Source: Streptomyces sp. MZ04 | GTDB taxonomy: Bacteria > Actinomycetota > Actinomycetes > Streptomycetales > Streptomycetaceae | Direction: 5' to 3' | Assembly (NCBI RefSeq): GCF_004684775.1 | Contig: NZ_SRIC01000040.1 | Span: forward strand, 1-43,064 | Length of the DNA: 43,064 nt | Part shown: positions 7,772-15,541 of the stretch, piece by piece | Position numbering within the stretch: position 1 is the first letter of the stretch | Layout: the number at the start of each line of letters is the position of its first letter | Notes under the pieces: model-generated | Databases searched by the model: none | The model's input: the letters and a program-made list of their open reading frames with translations, nothing else | What the model was told of the DNA's origin: nothing | Program-made: the position numbers and the translations under genes

Positions 7772-8094
7772 GTCCTGTTGTCAAGCGGGTGGGCCTGCCG
7801 CCGTCGCTGCCACGGCGTTGGCGGTCGGCCTGTTGGTCACGGCGTTCGGGTGTGGTGTGCTTGGTCTGCCGACGCCGTAGGCAACGGCGGTTGCGCCCCG
7901 CCAGGTGTACGGCCGCGGAACCTTCCAACTCCTGTGCATCCGCGTCCTGCCACGAAGCGCAACCAGGGGGTGTCTGAGAAGTCCCGCTCAGGCAGCCGAG
8001 TTGGTAGTTCCCGCGCTGGTGGTGGCCGGGATGGGCGGACGGCAGCCGGCTCACGTATTCGGCCCTCGATCCGCCACGTACTACGTACCATCGA
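7772..8094. other. No gene recognised
   Basis: These 323 bases after the TetR gene carry only short mixed frames. I see no domain, promoter or repeat that I can support. Given the transposase remains that follow, this is probably decayed sequence. Confidence 0.5.
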
Positions 8095-8355
8095 GCGCCA
8101 CCTCCTGGGCGACCCCCTTGGCCCGGTTCTGGCGGCCTGCGTCAGCCCGGCGAACGTAAGAGACCGCGACGGCGGCGCCATGTTGTGGGCCGGGGAACGA
8201 GCACATGCTCCACCGCGCGAGGCGCCCACCTTTGCGGTGGTCCCGCGCCGCTGGTTGATCGAGCGGCGTTTCGCCTGGCTGGGCCGCTACCAGCGGCTGT
8301 CGGCCCGGTGAACGTTCGCGCTCAGCGCACTGGAGAACGTATGGCGTCCCCGTGA
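8095..8355 (+). pseudogene. IS5-family transposase remnant
   Basis: ERHLLGDPLGPVLAACVSPANVRDRDGG resembles the RHVLVDTLGL...V..A.V.DRDGA region of IS5-type transposases. After a deletion comes FAVVPRRWLIERRFAWLGRYQRLSAR, the conserved C-terminal transposase signature, then an in-frame stop and TFALSALENVW. The N-terminal half and the end repeats are not recognisable. It cannot be active, but it shows past insertion-sequence activity in this module. Confidence 0.75.
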
Positions 8356-8698
8356 AAAGCCATGCTGCCCACCATGGGTTGCGCCGCAGGTCTTTGAGGG
8401 AGTGTCAGCCGCCCTGGATCACGATTGCCGGCTCTGCGGTCGCGTGGCCCATGAGGCAGCGTGCAGATGGCGAAGAGGTCCGTCCAGGCCCGGTGGTCGG
8501 CGGACGACCCGGAGACGATGTGTGAGGCGAAGGCGCCCGCGAAGTTGCGACGGACAGCCGAGCTTCATCACCCCGGCGGCGGTCTCCCCGCGCTGGATCA
8601 CATCCGCGACACCACCGGTCAGTCAGCAGGACGAACGCAATGATCCCGGTGGTCGCCCGGAAGACCAGCGGCACGGACCGAGGAGACGTACAGGATGT
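8356..8698. other. Decayed sequence, nothing supported
   Basis: No intact gene or RNA is visible between the transposase and DoxX remnants. Several short overlapping frames of arginine-rich composition look like non-coding readings of GC-rich DNA. Confidence 0.45.
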
Positions 8699-8854
8699 GA
8701 GAGTGCGACGGGATGCCGGGCGGAGGACCCATGAGACGAAAGCGATGACGGCGAATCCGAACGGCCCGGCCGCCGCAGCGGCGTCATCCACGGCCAGGTG
8801 AGAGACGGCGGCGCCGGTGTAGATGAACGTCACGCCCGCATAGACCCACTCCAG
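8699..8854 (-). pseudogene. DoxX-like membrane protein fragment
   Basis: On the minus strand EWVYAGVTFIYTGAAVSHLAV...AVIAFVSWVLRPASRR reads as the second half of a small DoxX-like integral membrane protein. It has two hydrophobic segments and the usual SWxLRPxSRR end. The frames on both sides do not continue the fold, so only about 52 residues survive. Confidence 0.55.
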
Positions 8855-8883
8855 ACGCCGATGATGACGGCGACGACAACCCG

Positions 8884-9066
8884 GTGGACGAAGCCCTCTT
8901 CTACATCGACCGCGGACCCGACAGTCACGACGTGCGCGGCGTGGCTCGCAAGCTCCGTCGGGGCGAGTCCCCTGCCGGCCAAGGCGCCGGTACGACCGTG
9001 GATCCGCTCTCCAAGTCCCGACGCGAGCGCGCCCGGCGCCTGGCACGACAGCAGACCAACCGCTGA
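8884..9066 (+). CDS. Small hypothetical protein, possibly a gene fragment
   Basis: The frame from GTG 8884 gives 60 residues: VDEALFYIDRGPDSHDVRGVARKLRRGESP, then a basic C-terminus with SKSRRERARRLARQQTNR. The frame stays open upstream with an acidic run (DDDGDDNP), so this may be the C-terminal end of a lost longer gene. I do not recognise a family. The basic tail could bind nucleic acid, but that is only composition. Confidence 0.3.
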   Translation: MDEALFYIDRGPDSHDVRGVARKLRRGESPAGQGAGTTVDPLSKSRRERARRLARQQTNR

Positions 9067-9191
9067 GCTGCCCCACTATGCCCAGCGTTCCGGGGCAACT
9101 TGCCGACTATTGGGTCTTGTCGGCGACCTGACGGTGGCCGAGAGGACCCCCGTGGAGAAGCCTGCCGAGGAGTACGGGGTGGGTGGCGGGC

Positions 9192-10048
9192 CTATCCAGC
9201 ACGTTCCTTCGTGGGCAGCAGTGCGAGCGTGGCGATGACTGCCCGGTGATCTGTGCCCGCAATGGTCCGTTCGCTCACCGAGATGCCCGTCAGACCGGAG
9301 CCGTGCAACACGTGGTCGAGCTGTACCAGGGGTGGCAACGGCTCTTGTTGGCGGGCCAGGTGCGAGCCCAGCCATTGCCGAGTTCGGCATGCGTGTCCGC
9401 GAGCCCACCGGAGGTGAGCAGTTCGCGCATCGGAGCGTGGTCGAGAGAGGCGTTGAAATCGCCTAGGAACACCGTGTCCGGGCCGCTGTCGTGGGCGTCG
9501 GAGGTGAGGGCGGTCATGTCCCGGGTCCAGCGCTTCGCGTCACCCAGCGGGTAATAGGTGTGAACGGCCACCACCTGTACGGCGCGCCCACCGACCGTCA
9601 CCTGTGCGGTGGTCTGGGGCCAGGCGGTGTCTGCGTTCAGCGGGCCGCCGTGCGTCAGTGGAATCCGTGAATAGAGCGAGGAGTCGTTCTCGGGATGGAG
9701 CTCCTGGTAGGGCAGAACGTTGTCCAAGCCGGCTTCGGCGAGCGCGTCGATCCCAGCGGACGGCAGCTCCTGCACGGCCAAGACGTCTATCCGTTCGGAC
9801 TTCACCAGCTGTACCAGCGCACGCGCATCCGCCCTGCCGACGTGGGCGTTGAGGCTGGCCACACGCAACTCGGGTGCCTGCGCCGGGATGTGCTGCTGAT
9901 GGTGCGGTATGAACCGTGGTACCAGCAACGCAACGTAGGCAGCTGTGAGAAGTGCAGCGACGATGACCAGCCAGAGACTGCGCAGAGCAGGGACGGCGAT
10001 CAAGGCGGCCAGAGCGAGCATGCCGGCTTCACCGAGCCGATCAGTCAA
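9192..10048 (-). pseudogene. Endonuclease/exonuclease/phosphatase family protein, frameshifted
   Basis: The frame starting near 10048 has two hydrophobic N-terminal helices, then the EEP fold: VASLNAHVG (Asn), VLAVQEL (metal Glu), VVAVHTYYP (His) and FLGDFNA (Asp/Asn). After GWARTWPANKSR (about 9343) it shifts out of frame and stops at about 9299. The next frame supplies the missing end: LPPLVQLDHVLHGSGLTG...AGTDHRAVIATLALL, including LDHV and the catalytic Asp-His pair, ending at TAG 9192. So a small indel near 9343 splits an otherwise complete catalytic domain. A sequencing error cannot be excluded. Active homologues are membrane-anchored nucleases or phosphodiesterases. Confidence 0.8.
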
Positions 10049-10231
10049 CTACTCAATGCCATGATCGCTGACGGTCTCGGCGCAAGCGTCATCTGGGCTG
10101 CCCTGATCGAGGAACACGACATCGCCAACCCACGCGCCTGGATCAATCCGACCGGCTGCGCGCTGTGGGACGAGTCCGGGCTCCCCGGTTCCGGCATCGG
10201 CGGTGCCGCCCATGGACACGAGCGGAAGTGA
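10028..10231 (+). other. Possible transposase-like fragment inserted in the nuclease gene
   Basis: The plus-strand reading FTEPISQLLNAMIADGLGASVIWAALIEEHDIAN loosely resembles the helical segment before the DDE domain in IS21-type transposases (L..MI.D..A..IW..L..EH). It lies between the catalytic part of the EEP pseudogene and a separated membrane segment of probably the same gene (10205-10393). Similarity is weak, so treat the family name as a guess. Confidence 0.22.
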
Positions 10232-10393
10232 TACCCCGAACCTCGAGGCCGTCTGGCAGAGGTACGGATACAGCAAGACCAGGATGAACGGAGTGAACTC
10301 GCCGAGCGCGCAGAGACGTCCCATGAGAATTGCCAGTCCCGAAAGGGCGATCGCCGCGAGCAGCGGTATTGGGATGCGGGCGGTACGCGTCAT
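10205..10393 (-). pseudogene. Membrane segment, probably the displaced N-terminus of the EEP gene
   Basis: MTRTARIPIPLLAAIALSGLAILMGRL...FTPFILVLLYPYLC is an ATG-started stretch with two hydrophobic helices. It is like the N-terminal membrane anchor of actinobacterial EEP-family proteins. It is separated from the catalytic part by about 150-200 bp and lies in a different frame. Assignment to the same ancestral gene is inference. Confidence 0.4.
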
Positions 10394-10716
10394 CGGTGAG
10401 TATCCGGAGGTGTCGTCGAGCTCCGAGTCTGTTGCCGATTCCAAGAGTCCGCGGTCGACGCCCCTCAGGTTCTCCAGCTCCGCGCGCGGTCGCCCGCTGT
10501 ACTGCAGTGCAAGGCGGAGGCGGTTCAGGTGGATGCCGTTGCGCTCCAGAGGCGACTGCTGGACCGGGCGGCCACGCCGAGAAGGAGAGACTCCAGGGTC
10601 TCCACCGTCCTCTTCGCCACGACCCCGGCAGCGTCGGAGCGACGACGGGCAGGACCAAGGGCACGCCGAGGAGCACGCCGGTCACTCGTCGGCCGAGCGT
10701 GTAGCGGTGCAGCCGG
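10394..10716 (-). pseudogene. Broken small membrane protein gene
   Basis: Reading from 10716 leftwards, one frame gives ADRLHRYTLGRRVTGVLLGVPLVLPVVAPTLP. A second gives VVAKRTVETLESLLLGVAARSSS, and a third LERNGIHLNRLRLALQYSGRPRAELENLRGVDRGLL. Each joins the next without overlap, so this looks like one gene of about 100 residues with at least two frameshifts. It has one hydrophobic helix followed by a basic amphipathic region. No family recognised. Confidence 0.45.
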
Positions 10717-10917
10717 TCAGCCAGTGGCCCAGTAGAGCCCCGGGAACGCGTGAGCGCCCGGCCAAGCCCAGCGGCTGGTGAGGGCGTCGTAGAGAAGCAG
10801 GCATTCTGCGTCCGGCGGCTCGGGCGTTGCCAGATCTTTCGGTGGCACGCGCTCGGGACGGATGCCGGCGACCTCGATGCGCTCCGCCGGAGCGACGCGC
10901 ATCGGATGTGGCGAATT
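10717..10917 (-). pseudogene. C-terminal gene fragment cut by the tdk copy
   Basis: The minus-strand frame RIEVAGIRPERVPPKDLATPEPPDAECLLLYDALTSRWAWPGAHAFPGLYWATG ends in a proper stop at 10717 and has natural-looking composition. Its upstream part is replaced by thymidine kinase sequence starting at 10925. I do not recognise the family. The abrupt junction marks the edge of module 2. Confidence 0.35.
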
Positions 10918-10924
10918 CCCAAGC

Positions 10925-11533
10925 AAGAGCACGCTGGCGCTCCAGATCGGGCACAACCGTTCGGCGCGGGGTCTACAGGGCGTGATCTTCACCCGTGACG
11001 ACCGTGCGGGGGAGGGGAAGCTGTCCTCGCGGCTTGGCCTGGTGACGGAGGCGGTCGAAGCGGCGCCGGGCATGGATCTGTATGGGTTTCTGGTGGACCA
11101 GATGTCGCAGGGCCGCCGGGTGGACTACGTGATCGTTGATGAGGCCCAGTTCCTCGCGCCCGAGCAGACCGACCAGTTGGCCCGTGTCGTGGACGACTTG
11201 GAGTTGGACGTCTTCGCGTTCGGCATCACCACGGACTTCCGTACCAAGCTGTTCCCGGGGTCGCAGCGTTTGATCGAGCTGGCCGACCGGGTCGAGACGT
11301 TGCAGGTCGAGGCGATGTGCTGGTGCGGGGCACGGGCCACGCACAACGCTCGTACGGTGGACGGGGAGATGGTGGTCGAGGGGGAGCAGGTCGTGGTGGG
11401 GGATGTGGACCGGCTGGCTGGGGAGGTCGGGTACGAGGTGTTGTGCCGGCGCCATCACCGCAGGCGGATGACGAGCGCCGCGGCGCGGGCGGCGGCCCTG
11501 TCGCCCGACGTGCTGCCGGTCACCTCCGCCTGA
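10925..11533 (+). pseudogene. Thymidine kinase second copy, lacking the P-loop
   Basis: These 609 bp align without gaps to bases 2863-3471 of the intact tdk and differ in about nine residues (for example VIFTRD for VIYTRD and DLYGF for DLCGY). The first 14 codons, including FSGTMDCG of the P-loop, are missing. A chimeric frame starts at ATG 10862 and replaces the lost part with MPATSMRSAGATRIGCGEFP before SKSTLALQ. The glycine before the P-loop lysine is serine there, so ATP binding is doubtful. The base catalyst (DEAQF) and zinc-site residues (CWCG, CRRHH) remain. It is probably an inactive relic of recombination, not a working isozyme. Confidence 0.88.
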
Positions 11534-11569
11534 CACTGTCGGCGGCTTGCCGTAGCGGCTTCGGTCGCG

Positions 11570-11621
11570 GAGCGGTCCGGCAGAGCGGTCCGGCAGAGCG
11601 GTCCGGCGGAGCGGCCCTGCG
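11570..11621. repeat. Tandem repeat, 13-bp unit, about four copies
   Basis: The unit GAGCGGTCCGGCA is repeated at 11570, 11583, 11596 and (diverged) 11609. It lies between the tdk relic and the start of the two-gene membrane protein operon at 11705, so it could be part of that promoter region. Confidence 0.85.
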
Positions 11622-11704
11622 CGGAGTAGCCGCCAGGCCTCGGTATGGACGAGGTGAGCTGCTCCTGACGGGGGATACACTCCGCCGTCGGAGGGGATCA
11701 CGGG

Positions 11705-12850
11705 GTGAGTGAGACAGACGAGGCGCCTGCGGCGCCCGGTCGGTTGCGCCGGGCGCTGCCGCACAGCAGGCGCGGCCGGTTGTTGCTGATATCCGCGCTG
11801 GTGCTCGTGCTTGCGGGCACCGGGCTCGGTACGTGGGCGGCGGACACGTGGCCGTGGCCGAAGGACCGCTACTGCTGGGGCGCCTGGGAAGAGGACAGCG
11901 GTCCGGGCTTCCTCGGCGACGAGGCCTTCGGTGACGATGACGACGGGTCACGCACCGCCAAGGAGACGGCGCCCACCCGCGAGCGCCCGACCGGCAGCTG
12001 TGAGGTCGCCATCGACAGCGACTACGAGAGCAGTTACGACGGTGACGAGGTCTCCGTCGACCAGCGGGTGTCCGTCGAGTACGGACCGGTCCCCAAGGCC
12101 GCGGAGGCCCGGCTCTCCATGGTCCACGACGGTTTCCTGGGCGGTGACATGGTCCCGCTCCCGGACGGCCTGCCGGGCACGGTCAACGGGCGCGGCGGCC
12201 TGCTCGTGCTCCCGAAGTCCTGCGATACGGAGGACGGTCGGCCGACCGTCGTCACCATGGACGCGTCCGGCATGTACAGCAGCGGCCCCTCGTACACCCA
12301 GAACGATCCGGCCGACCTGGGCGGCGCCCGGGAGGCGGCGGTGCTGCTCGTCGCGGCGGCCAACCGGGGGATGGCGGCGGCCGGTTGCGCGCCGGACGAG
12401 CCGCTGAGGGTCAGCTCGCCGGTCTACGACCTGCCGGGCGAGAGGGACCGTATCTTCAGCGCCTCTGACGACGTCTGCGGCATCCGCGGCCTGCGTCTCG
12501 GCACGGAGGACATCGAGGACCAGACCGGCGCGGTCACCCGCGACCTGCAGACGTGCAGCGTCCGCGGCGATCGCGACGACGTACCGTACCTGGACCTGGC
12601 CATGGTCGCGCAGCCGCGGCTGGCCGCGGTGTTCGACGGCATCGTGGGCGAGCGCCCCGCGGCCCGTGGTTGGCGCGGCACGGGCACCATCGGTGAGAAG
12701 CGCGCGATCGTGCGGGCCGACTGCGCCGGCCGGACCGCCACCTTCTTGATGGGCTCCTCCAGCGACCCCGACCACCTCGCCGCTTTCGCCAACGCGGCCG
12801 CGGCCCGCCTGGGCTGTGCCCCCATCGCCCCGAAGGGAGCCGCCCGGTGA
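11705..12850 (+). CDS. Membrane-anchored cysteine-containing extracellular protein (paralogue 1)
   Basis: This 381-aa protein starts at GTG 11705. A basic cytoplasmic N-terminus is followed by one TM helix (LLLISALVLVLAGTGLGTW, about residues 28-46) and a large outer domain. Cysteines fall in a fixed pattern: YCWGAW, GSCEV, KSCDT, AGCAP, VCGIRGL, TCSV, ADCAG and LGCAP. Most recur in the next gene, which suggests disulfide bonds. No enzyme motif is visible and I recognise no named family. It is translationally coupled (GTGA) to the paralogue downstream. The protein is probably a surface protein of unknown role. Confidence 0.75.
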   Translation: MSETDEAPAAPGRLRRALPHSRRGRLLLISALVLVLAGTGLGTWAADTWPWPKDRYCWGAWEEDSGPGFLGDEAFGDDDDGSRTAKETAPTRERPTGSCEVAIDSDYESSYDGDEVSVDQRVSVEYGPVPKAAEARLSMVHDGFLGGDMVPLPDGLPGTVNGRGGLLVLPKSCDTEDGRPTVVTMDASGMYSSGPSYTQNDPADLGGAREAAVLLVAAANRGMAAAGCAPDEPLRVSSPVYDLPGERDRIFSASDDVCGIRGLRLGTEDIEDQTGAVTRDLQTCSVRGDRDDVPYLDLAMVAQPRLAAVFDGIVGERPAARGWRGTGTIGEKRAIVRADCAGRTATFLMGSSSDPDHLAAFANAAAARLGCAPIAPKGAAR

Positions 12851-14025
12851 GCGGCGCAGAGGACGAGCCGAACCGCTACGAGCAGCCCCTGCCCGCCGAG
12901 CGGGAGTTGCTCAGCGAGCGGCGTCGGCGTCGGCGCGGGTGGCGCTGGCGCCGGCTGCTGCGTGGCCGGGTCCGGCCGCTGCTGGCCGCGGGCCTCGCCG
13001 GGGTGCTGCTCGGTGTCGGCGGCATGGCCTGGCAGGTGCAGGCCGGGCCGTTCGCGCCGGACAAACTGTGCTGGGGCGCGCTGTCTCGCGACGACCTCGC
13101 CCCGATATTCCGCGAGCCGGAGGACGTCAAGGCGGTCGAGGCGTCGGTGCTGTACGGTGCGCGCTCTTCGGACGGCCCCACCGGCAACTGCCAGTTGACG
13201 AACAGCGACGGCGACGAATGGGCGCTCACCGCCCGGGTGCACCGCCTTGACGACCGGGCCGGCGACGACGGCAAGTGGGCCGACGAGTTCCTCTCCGCCC
13301 GCCTCACCCCGCTCGGCGGCGGCCTCCTCGGCATGGCCTCGGACAGCCGCGCCTGGCTCGCCATCCCGGACGGCTGCCTCGGCCGCCCCGGCGACCTCGA
13401 CGGGCCGACCGTCGTGGACATCGCCAAGGGCAGCTGGATCACCGACATGGAGCCGCGTACCAAGGAGCGGGACGCGATGGCCCGCATGGTCGTGAAGCTC
13501 GCCAACAAGGTCAGCGCGGACCTGGGCTGCACCGGCACGATCGCCGATCCGGTCGAACGCCTGCCGAAGGCCGCCCGCTACACCCGCACCGAGAAGCCGG
13601 ACGCGCTCTGCGGCATCAAGGGCCTGACCCTGGGCAAGAAGCGCAAGCCGACCAAGTACCCCATGATCACCAACGGGCACGGGCCGGTGCGCACCTGCGA
13701 CCGGGACGTCACCGGCTCGCAGCCGAGGCAGCGCCTGATGACCGTCGAGGACCCGCGGCTGGCCAGCATCTTCACGAGGATGGCGCTGTACGAGGGCGAC
13801 CGGGTGCGCTCCGCCACCGGCTTCGGCGGCCTCGGCCCCAACCTCGGTGTCTTCCAGGCCCGTTGCCAGGCGGGCGAGACCGTGTTCGTCGTACAGGCCA
13901 ACGAGCGCGAGACCGCCGGCGCGGACCTGCGTACCCTCTTCCCCCGCTACGTCGAGGCCGAGGCCGCCCGCCTCGGCTGCGGCCCGCTGAAACTGAAACT
14001 GCCACGGCCGGGCGAGAGCCGCTGA
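12847..14025 (+). CDS. Membrane-anchored cysteine-containing extracellular protein (paralogue 2)
   Basis: This 392-aa protein begins at GTG 12847, overlapping the previous stop. It has a very basic N-terminus (RRRRRRGWRWRRLLRGR), one TM helix (LLAAGLAGVLLGVGGMAW) and an outer domain sharing landmarks with paralogue 1: LCWGAL, GNCQL, CGIKGLTLG, RTCDRDV, QARCQAG and AARLGCGPL. The order and spacing match, so the pair arose by duplication and probably act together, perhaps as a heterodimer at the cell surface. Function unknown. Confidence 0.75.
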   Translation: MSGAEDEPNRYEQPLPAERELLSERRRRRRGWRWRRLLRGRVRPLLAAGLAGVLLGVGGMAWQVQAGPFAPDKLCWGALSRDDLAPIFREPEDVKAVEASVLYGARSSDGPTGNCQLTNSDGDEWALTARVHRLDDRAGDDGKWADEFLSARLTPLGGGLLGMASDSRAWLAIPDGCLGRPGDLDGPTVVDIAKGSWITDMEPRTKERDAMARMVVKLANKVSADLGCTGTIADPVERLPKAARYTRTEKPDALCGIKGLTLGKKRKPTKYPMITNGHGPVRTCDRDVTGSQPRQRLMTVEDPRLASIFTRMALYEGDRVRSATGFGGLGPNLGVFQARCQAGETVFVVQANERETAGADLRTLFPRYVEAEAARLGCGPLKLKLPRPGESR

Positions 14026-14452
14026 CTCCTGCCCGGCCGCCGTGCCTCAGTCCGCCGCAGATCCAGGTCAGCAGATCGCCCTCCGGCTCGATCTGGTTGA
14101 CCTGGCCGATCAGGCCGCCGACCGACGTGCACCGCGGCGGCCGCCCAGTTGCCTCAGATGGGCAAGCCGATGACGCCCCAGCCGCGCCGGTGGGCTTCGC
14201 CGAGCACCTCGCCCCATTCGACGACCAGTCGGTTGAAGTCGTCGAAGCTCGGCGACGGCGCGTCGACTCCCCAGAGTTCACACAGCTGCGGCAACACCGG
14301 TGACGCCGCCCCCCGTTACCGTCTGCGGGCGGCGACCGGCCGGAAGCAGGAAACACGAGGTGCGAAACAGGAGGCGGGAAAAGAAAAGGCGCCGCCCAAC
14401 GAGTCACTGACATGATCGGCGAGTCCTTTGCCCCGGCCTGTCTGGAGAGGCC
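14026..14452. other. Intergenic stretch with decayed minus-strand gene pieces
   Basis: The minus strand from about 14305 to the stop at 14154 reads PQLCELWGVDAPSPSFDDFNRLVVEWGEVLGEAHRRGWGVIGLPI, which looks like a genuine C-terminus of a lost gene. Further left, another frame reads VGGLIGQVNQIEPEGDLLTWICGGL. Neither has a complete frame and I cannot name a family. The promoter of the RNA-repair operon must lie in the right half; I see no clear -35/-10. Confidence 0.45.
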
Positions 14453-15541
14453 ATGCTTTCCCACCTCGGTGACCTGCTCGACCCTGCCCTGCTCGCGCGC
14501 TGCCTCGACGAGGGCTTCATACGCGAGCAGATCCACCCCACGCTGCCGCTGCGCATTCTCAACTACACCGAGAAGGCCCAGTTCGAGCGCGAGTGGAACG
14601 AGGCCACCCGGCAGTGCCGCGGGCTGGTGGTCGACAGGCAGGGCCAGGTCCTGGCCCGGCCGTACGCGAAGTTCTTCAACTTCGCCGAGCATCCCGAGGG
14701 GACCTTCGGCCTGGACGACCCCGTGGTGGCGACCGACAAGCTTGACGGCTCGCTCGGCATCCTCTACCCGGTGTCGGAGGGCGGGTACGCGGTCGCAACC
14801 CGGGGCTCCTTCGCCTCCGACCAGGCACTGCACGCGACAAAGGTGTGGCAGGAGCGGTACGCGGCCACTGCGGAGATCAAACCCGGTGTCACCTACCTCT
14901 TCGAGATCATCTTCCCGGAGAACCGGATCGTCTGCGATTACGGACAGCTGGATGATCTCGTGCTGCTCGGCGGTGTCGATATGGCGACCGGTGCTCCGGT
15001 TCCCGCGGACGAACTGCCGTGGGAGGGACCCCGAGTCGGCACCTTCGACTTCGCGACACTGGCCGAGGCGCTGGCCGCCGTGCCGCGCACGGGCGCCGAA
15101 GGCCTTGTGCTGCGCTTCCCCGGCCACGGGCACACCATGATCAAAATCAAGCAGGACGACTATGTGGCTCTGCACCGGATCATCACCGGCCTCAATGCGC
15201 GAGCGGTCTGGGAGCGGCTCGGCGAGGGAGACACCGTCGCCGAGATCTGCGACGGGCTGCCTGACGAATTCCACGGCTGGGTCAAGGAGGTCGAGGCCGA
15301 TCTGACCGGGCGGCGCGAGGTGATCCTCGCCGAGGTGACCGCCGAGCACCGGCGCATTCTCGGCGCTCTGCCCGAGGGGTGGACGCGCAAGGAGTACGCC
15401 ACCCTCGCCGGCCGTTCGCCGCTGCGCGCCTGGCTGTTCCAGCTCCTGGACGGCCGTGACCCGTCGGCCCGGATCTGGCACACCCTGCGCCCGGAGGGCA
15501 ACCTCCGCCCCGCCAACTTCACCACCGAGGACAACGCCTGA
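14453..15541 (+). CDS. RNA ligase, T4 Rnl1-like
   Basis: This 362-aa ATP-dependent RNA ligase joins 3'-OH and 5'-phosphate RNA ends. The nucleotidyltransferase motif I is TDKLDGSLG, with the adenylated lysine at about K96. Other visible motifs are CRGLVVD (upstream RG element), ATRGSF, LFEIIFPENRIV (motif IIIa region), EGLVLRF (motif IV) and MIKIKQDDYV (motif V). The C-terminal ~100 residues form the accessory domain. The stop overlaps the next ATG as TGATG, tying it to the end-healing enzyme. The pair matches the T4 phage RNA-repair system, which reseals tRNA cut by anticodon nucleases. Its biological substrate here is inferred. Confidence 0.88.
   Translation: MLSHLGDLLDPALLARCLDEGFIREQIHPTLPLRILNYTEKAQFEREWNEATRQCRGLVVDRQGQVLARPYAKFFNFAEHPEGTFGLDDPVVATDKLDGSLGILYPVSEGGYAVATRGSFASDQALHATKVWQERYAATAEIKPGVTYLFEIIFPENRIVCDYGQLDDLVLLGGVDMATGAPVPADELPWEGPRVGTFDFATLAEALAAVPRTGAEGLVLRFPGHGHTMIKIKQDDYVALHRIITGLNARAVWERLGEGDTVAEICDGLPDEFHGWVKEVEADLTGRREVILAEVTAEHRRILGALPEGWTRKEYATLAGRSPLRAWLFQLLDGRDPSARIWHTLRPEGNLRPANFTTEDNA

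Noticed and set aside
8095..8355. Intact insertion sequence
   Set aside because: Only the last part of an IS5-type transposase with an internal deletion and stop is left, and no terminal inverted repeats are found.
10862..11533. Functional second thymidine kinase
   Set aside because: The phosphate-binding loop is lost and replaced by unrelated residues. I keep it as a relic unless expression is shown.
13772..15481. 569-codon minus-strand frame across the RNA ligase
   Set aside because: It runs antisense through the ligase and a surface-protein gene with no family pattern. Only the short segment 14154-14305 has natural composition, in another frame.
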